In this document: positions 60,915 through 64,000 of the stretch, piece by piece
Position numbering within the stretch: the stretch's first letter is position 1
How the letters are laid out: each line of letters begins with the position of its first letter
Assembly: GCA_031987605.1 (NCBI GenBank)
Contig: DALZZF010000002.1
Location: forward strand, 1-64,000
DNA from: JAFAGO01 sp031987605
GTDB taxonomy: Bacteria > Bacteroidota > Bacteroidia > Flavobacteriales > Weeksellaceae
Reading direction: 5' to 3'
Length of the DNA: 64,000 nucleotides
Program-made: the position numbers and the translations under genes
Notes under the pieces: model-generated
The model's database searches: none
Told to the model about the DNA's origin: nothing
What the model saw: only the letters and a program-made list of their open reading frames with translations

Positions 60915-61739
60915 TTAAGAAAGGCTTACTCTTACAAATCCTACCACTTTCAATTCAGGATTTTCAGAACGTACATATTCTGCAACAGAAATGTGTCCGT
61001 CTTTAATGAAAGCCTGGTGAACCAAAGTATTTTCTTTATAGAATTTCTGAAGTTTACCTTTAAGGATATTCTCAATAATATTAGCAGGTTTTCCTTCTTT
61101 TGTTAAAAGTTCTCTTTCGATTTCTAATTCTTTATCGATGATTTCCTGAGAAACCTGTGTTTCATCCAAAGCAATCGGGTTCATTGCGGCAACCTGCATG
61201 GAAACGGCATGTGCAATTTCTTCTGCTCCGTTTACTTTTTCAGATAATGCGCTGATGGCAGCAATTTTATTTCCGGCATGGATATATGCCCCAAGATATG
61301 GTCCTTCCAAAACTTCAAAAGCACCGATCTCAATTTTTTCTCCGATTACACCGGTTTGCTCAATCAGTTTTTCTGCTACGGTCATCCCGTTGAACTCAGA
61401 AGCCAAGAATTCTTCTTTAGAAGCGTAGTTCATTGCCTGTTCTGCCAATTCATAAGCCAGTTCAACAAATGCTGCGTTTTTCGCAACGAAATCAGTTTCG
61501 CAGTTCAGGGAAATAATTGCTCCCAAAGTATTGTCTTCATTTACTCTTGCAATAACAGCACCTTCAGCAGATTCTCTGTCCGCTCTGTTGGCAGCCACTT
61601 TCTGTCCTTTTTTTCTAAGGATTTCAATAGCTTTTTCGAAGTCTCCTTCTGCTTCTGTTAATGCTTTTTTGCAGTCCATCATTCCTGCACCCGTTGTGTT
61701 TCTAAGTTTGGCTACATCTGCAGCAGCTGGTGTATACAT
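60915..61739 (-). CDS. tsf: Elongation factor Ts
   Basis: 274 residues. Nucleotide exchange factor for EF-Tu. VAKLRNTTGAGMMDCKKALTEAEGDFEKAIEILRKKG at the N-terminus and VNCETDFVAKN-type motif (SLNCETDFVAKNAAF) are diagnostic. rpsB, its usual upstream neighbour, is absent: the next gene upstream is on the other strand, and tsf has its own promoter. Confidence 0.97.
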   Translation of the reverse strand: MYTPAAADVAKLRNTTGAGMMDCKKALTEAEGDFEKAIEILRKKGQKVAANRADRESAEGAVIARVNEDNTLGAIISLNCETDFVAKNAAFVELAYELAEQAMNYASKEEFLASEFNGMTVAEKLIEQTGVIGEKIEIGAFEVLEGPYLGAYIHAGNKIAAISALSEKVNGAEEIAHAVSMQVAAMNPIALDETQVSQEIIDKELEIERELLTKEGKPANIIENILKGKLQKFYKENTLVHQAFIKDGHISVAEYVRSENPELKVVGFVRVSLS

Positions 61740-61793
61740 AGTGTTGATTTTTGTAAAAAATAATTCTTATTTTGGTACTCTTTTTAAGCGGTG

Positions 61794-61801
61794 CAAAGAT
61801 A
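61794..61801 (-). promoter_or_regulatory. Promoter -7 element for tsf
   Basis: Reverse strand TATCTTTG matches TAnnTTTG, leaving a leader of about 50 nt before tsf. Confidence 0.5.
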
Positions 61802-61874
61802 TGAAAATTAATACAAACTAAAAAGCAGATTTTACCGTTAAAGAGGTATAAAAAGTTGAAAAAAATCACAAAAT

Positions 61875-62477
61875 ATGAAGAGAATTATCTTGTTTTTATT
61901 GCTTTCATTCCCTTTAATATTGTTTTCACAAAAAGCAATCACGTATGAACAGGCTGCAAGGTCGACCGATGTTACCGTTATTGCAAAGTTTGTAAAAGAT
62001 AATCCCACCCATCCCAAATCCGGTGAACTGAAAAGGAAAATGATTTCCATGATGAACAGTGAAAAAAGTCCTGAAGAACAGGCAAAAATAGCAAAGCCTG
62101 ATGTAAAGCCGATTTCCACCAGTAAACTTAAAAATGAAGTGAAAAAATCCAATTCGATTGCATCTTCAGGTGGACCAAGCGAACAGAACAAAAAAACCGC
62201 GGCTTTGCTTACCCATATGTTCAATAATGATCCTACCAGCAAAGAAGCTTACATCCAGATTGTTAATCAGTCCAAATGCAATCTCATCGTAAAAATCAGC
62301 GGAAAAAAGTTTTATAACCTTACGGTTCCGGCAAGCGGACAGAATTTTATTTTGGTGGACAAAGGGAAGTACAACTTTACTTCATCTATTTGTGATGCCA
62401 AATATTCCTCAAGTAAAAATATCACGCAGGATGTCGCGATTACACTGAGTGCTCCCGTTATGAAAAAAAGAAAATAG
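61875..62477 (+). CDS. Exported protein, unknown (DUF6759-like)
   Basis: 200 residues. Signal peptide RIILFLLLSFPLILFSQ. A helical segment with AARSTDVTVIAKFVKDNPTHPKSGELKRKM, a lysine/serine-rich linker (75-110), and a beta-rich C-terminal part (AYIQIVNQSKCNLIVKISGKKFYNLTVPASGQNFILVDKGKYNFTSSICDAKYSS) with two cysteines. The last part fits DUF6759, a Weeksellaceae family, as far as I recall. Own terminator. Confidence 0.68.
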   Translation: MKRIILFLLLSFPLILFSQKAITYEQAARSTDVTVIAKFVKDNPTHPKSGELKRKMISMMNSEKSPEEQAKIAKPDVKPISTSKLKNEVKKSNSIASSGGPSEQNKKTAALLTHMFNNDPTSKEAYIQIVNQSKCNLIVKISGKKFYNLTVPASGQNFILVDKGKYNFTSSICDAKYSSSKNITQDVAITLSAPVMKKRK

Positions 62478-62514
62478 CAAATATTCAGGAAGAAATATTT
62501 AGAATGATGATAAA

Positions 62515-62549
62515 AAAGACCTTTTCAGATTTTTGGAAAGGTTTTTTTA
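62515..62549 (+). terminator. Rho-independent terminator
   Basis: ACCTTTTC/GGAAAGGT stem with one G-U pair, 8-nt loop, T-run. Confidence 0.82.
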
Positions 62550-62570
62550 TTTCAGAGCAAAAAGTTTTAT

Positions 62571-62578
62571 TATATTTG
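62571..62578 (+). promoter_or_regulatory. Promoter -7 element for the glucokinase-like gene
   Basis: TATATTTG matches TAnnTTTG, 17 nt before the ATG at 62596. This rules out an earlier in-frame TTG inside the preceding terminator. Confidence 0.55.
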
Positions 62579-62595
62579 ATTTTAAACAGAAAATT

Positions 62596-63639
62596 ATGGA
62601 TACGAAGTTCAATATGCCCCTATATTCCCCCGGAAAAAATGATGCGAAAAATTTTGGTTTTGTAATTGCAGATTTACGCTTTACAAACAGCTATCTTGCT
62701 TTTGCCGAATGTAAAGAAGGAAATGTGAATATTTCTCATGAAGAAAAATATGTCAGTAAGGATTTTTCATCCGTTGCGGAATTAATTAAGAAATACATTT
62801 CCGATCATCATATTGATTCCGTGAGCAAAATTTCGGTTGCCGTTCCCGGACCTGTGATTGATGGGAAATGCGAAACTAAAAATCTTCCGTGGATTGTGGA
62901 AAGTTCCGAACTTGAAAAAGAGTTGGGAATCGGGAATGTCTATTTAATCAATGATCTGGAAGCAACAGCTTACAGTTTTATGGAAATTGACAAAAACCAT
63001 TTAGAAGTGTTGTATACTTCCGACCAAAAAATGCGTGGAAATGTTGCTGTTTTGGCTCCCGGAAATGGTTTGGGAGAAGCCGGAATGTTTTGGGACGGTG
63101 AAAGTCTGCGTCCGTTTGCAACAGAAGGTGGACATACCGAATTTTCTCCACGAAACGATTTCGAAGTAGAACTTTACCAGTTTCTGAATAAAATCTACGG
63201 AATTGTAACTTGGGAAAATGTGCTTTCAAAAGAAGGAATGTACAACATTTACCGCTTTCTGCGCGACATCGGAAGACAGCCCGAACCGGAAGAACTGAAA
63301 AATAAAATTGATAATGAAGATTTCCTTTCTGTAATTGCAGAAACCGGAAAAACTCAGGAGTACAGGCTCATCAATCTTACCATCGATATGTATGCGGAAT
63401 TTCTGGCGCGCGAAGCCAATAATCTTGTGCTCAAACTGAAGGCAATCGGTGCATTAATCATCACTGGAGAAATTCCTTTGCGTATTTTTGATCTGATTAA
63501 AAAAGAAAAGTTTTACAAAGATTTTATTATCTCTGATCAAATGCAGCATTTGCTCAAAGATATTCCGATTTATTTGATTAAAAATGATAAGGGAGTTTTG
63601 CAGGGAGCCGCGATGTACGGTGCATTTGCAGAAAAATAA
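62596..63639 (+). CDS. glk: Glucokinase-like protein (ROK-independent Glk family)
   Basis: 347 residues; E. coli Glk is 321. Matches the Glk family in VYLINDLEATAYSF (catalytic aspartate), LAPGNGLGEAGMFW and ATEGGHTEFSPRNDFE, VTWENVLSKEGMYNIYRFL, and ITGEIPLRIFDL near the end. The N-terminal phosphate-binding loop, normally D-x-G-G-T-N, reads D-L-R-F-T-N (residues 26-31). Loss of both glycines may weaken ATP binding, so the protein may be a changed kinase or a sensor. Own promoter and terminator. Confidence 0.82.
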   Translation: MDTKFNMPLYSPGKNDAKNFGFVIADLRFTNSYLAFAECKEGNVNISHEEKYVSKDFSSVAELIKKYISDHHIDSVSKISVAVPGPVIDGKCETKNLPWIVESSELEKELGIGNVYLINDLEATAYSFMEIDKNHLEVLYTSDQKMRGNVAVLAPGNGLGEAGMFWDGESLRPFATEGGHTEFSPRNDFEVELYQFLNKIYGIVTWENVLSKEGMYNIYRFLRDIGRQPEPEELKNKIDNEDFLSVIAETGKTQEYRLINLTIDMYAEFLAREANNLVLKLKAIGALIITGEIPLRIFDLIKKEKFYKDFIISDQMQHLLKDIPIYLIKNDKGVLQGAAMYGAFAEK

Positions 63640-63648
63640 AAAATATAG

Positions 63649-63671
63649 AAGGAACTGAAAAGTTCCTTTTG
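63649..63671 (+). terminator. Rho-independent terminator
   Basis: Perfect AAGGAACT/AGTTCCTT stem with a GAAA tetraloop. Ends the glucokinase-like transcript. Confidence 0.85.
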
Positions 63672-63706
63672 TTATATACAGAATCTATCAAATATTTTAG
63701 TTTTTA

Positions 63707-63751
63707 TTGATGTACATCAATGAACCCGAACCACAAAAACCACTACTTTTG
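63707..63751 (+). promoter_or_regulatory. FNR-type box and promoter of yceI
   Basis: TTGATGTACATCAA (63707-63720) is a perfect palindrome and a perfect FNR/Crp-type box (TTGAT-N4-ATCAA). The -7 box TACTTTTG (63744-63751) lies downstream; with a start near 63755 the box centre is at about -41.5, the class II activator position. There is no TTG -33 box at the right distance, as expected for an activated promoter. Confidence 0.7.
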
Positions 63752-63775
63752 CCGTGAATAAATTATTGAACAACA

Positions 63776-64000
63776 ATGAAAAAATTAGCATTAGCATTAG
63801 TATTGGTAAGTAGCCTTGGTTTTGCACAGGTGAAAAAAGTAGTAAATTCCGATATACACTGGTGGGGATATAAAGTCGCAAAAACAGAATCCTCTTCTCA
63901 CGACGGGACGGTTGATCTGAAATCCGGAAGCATCGTAATGAAAGGAAACAATATTGCAGCCGCAACTTTTATTCTGGATATGAATTCCATCAATGCGACT
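63776..64000 (+). CDS. YceI-family protein, truncated by the window end
   Basis: First 75 residues only. Signal peptide KKLALALVLVSSLGFAQ, then SDIHWWGYKVAKTESSSHDGTVDLKSGSIVMKGNNIAAATFILDMNSINAT, the N-terminal strands of the YceI lipocalin-like fold (the SxIHWxGxK and GxxDLKSGSI patterns), which binds isoprenoids in some members. Exported. The FNR-type box suggests induction under low oxygen or nitrosative conditions. Confidence 0.85.
   Translation, partial: MKKLALALVLVSSLGFAQVKKVVNSDIHWWGYKVAKTESSSHDGTVDLKSGSIVMKGNNIAAATFILDMNSINAT

Noticed and set aside
62533..62595. Upstream TTG start for the glucokinase-like gene
   Set aside because: It lies in the terminator of the previous gene and before the promoter box at 62571.

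Overview
The window is a 64 kb piece of a chromosome from a low-GC member of the Bacteroidetes, most likely a Weeksellaceae flavobacterium (Chryseobacterium/Kaistella/Elizabethkingia-like). The signs are several secreted proteins with type IX secretion (T9SS) C-terminal sorting domains (YPNPA-type motifs), Bacteroidetes-only families (DUF3822, DUF6702, DUF3575-like, DUF4412-like), promoters of the TTG-N17-23-TAnnTTTG type, weak Shine-Dalgarno sequences and almost continuous short transcription units. I found no rRNA, tRNA, CRISPR array, prophage or complete insertion sequence.

Layout. 0-8 kb: gcvT, a secreted protein, idi, a HAD protein with a D-2-hydroxyacid dehydrogenase, mscL, the NAD(P)HX repair enzyme Nnr and an Ada-like alkylation repair protein. 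8-12.4 kb: leuACDB on the minus strand. 12.5-18.7 kb: an unrecognised helical protein, a lysine degradation pair (lysine 6-transaminase plus aminoadipate semialdehyde dehydrogenase), DUF2007 and an ACP phosphodiesterase-like protein. 18.7-23.2 kb: a toxin-antitoxin pair run into a DUF6702 gene, opposite a HupE/UreJ gene and an M1 metallopeptidase. 23.3-25.4 kb: groES-groEL. 25.4-31.2 kb: a gene-free stretch with a cluster of REP-like hairpins, a response regulator/sensor kinase pair and three secreted proteins. 31.2-41.2 kb: two ABC exporters, truA, a phosphodiesterase, an Smr protein, DUF3822 and rsmD with a decayed four-helix-bundle gene between them, DinB and a WYL regulator. 41.3-44 kb: a second two-component pair with a TPR sensor. 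44.3-49 kb: two related CsgG/LpoB-like secreted proteins, one carrying a long array of about 45-residue repeats, then an LptB with an extra C-terminal domain. 49.3-55.9 kb: a minimal T9SS protein, NDH-2, trmD, an EEP nuclease, Lrp, deoC, a HAD phosphatase and a DUF2089/PH/Yip1-like membrane operon. 56-64 kb: BON and SH3b proteins, a dicarboxylate symporter, queG, a rhodanese, an outer-membrane protein, tsf, a glucokinase-like protein and the start of a YceI gene.

Most genes are core metabolism and housekeeping. The points that stand out are: (1) the 801-residue repeat protein with its 265-residue partner; (2) LptB fused to an Imm22-like domain; (3) 7-bp-period repeats in many intergenic spaces, which in two places form inverted pairs around a segment, one holding a four-helix-bundle gene with an in-frame stop; (4) dispersed 17-nt hairpins with 7-bp arms and 3-nt loops; (5) a perfect FNR-type box placed for class II activation in front of yceI; (6) two sigma-54-like sites, at groES and at an outer-membrane protein gene. 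All family assignments were made by reading the sequence and from memory of the families; no database search was run.
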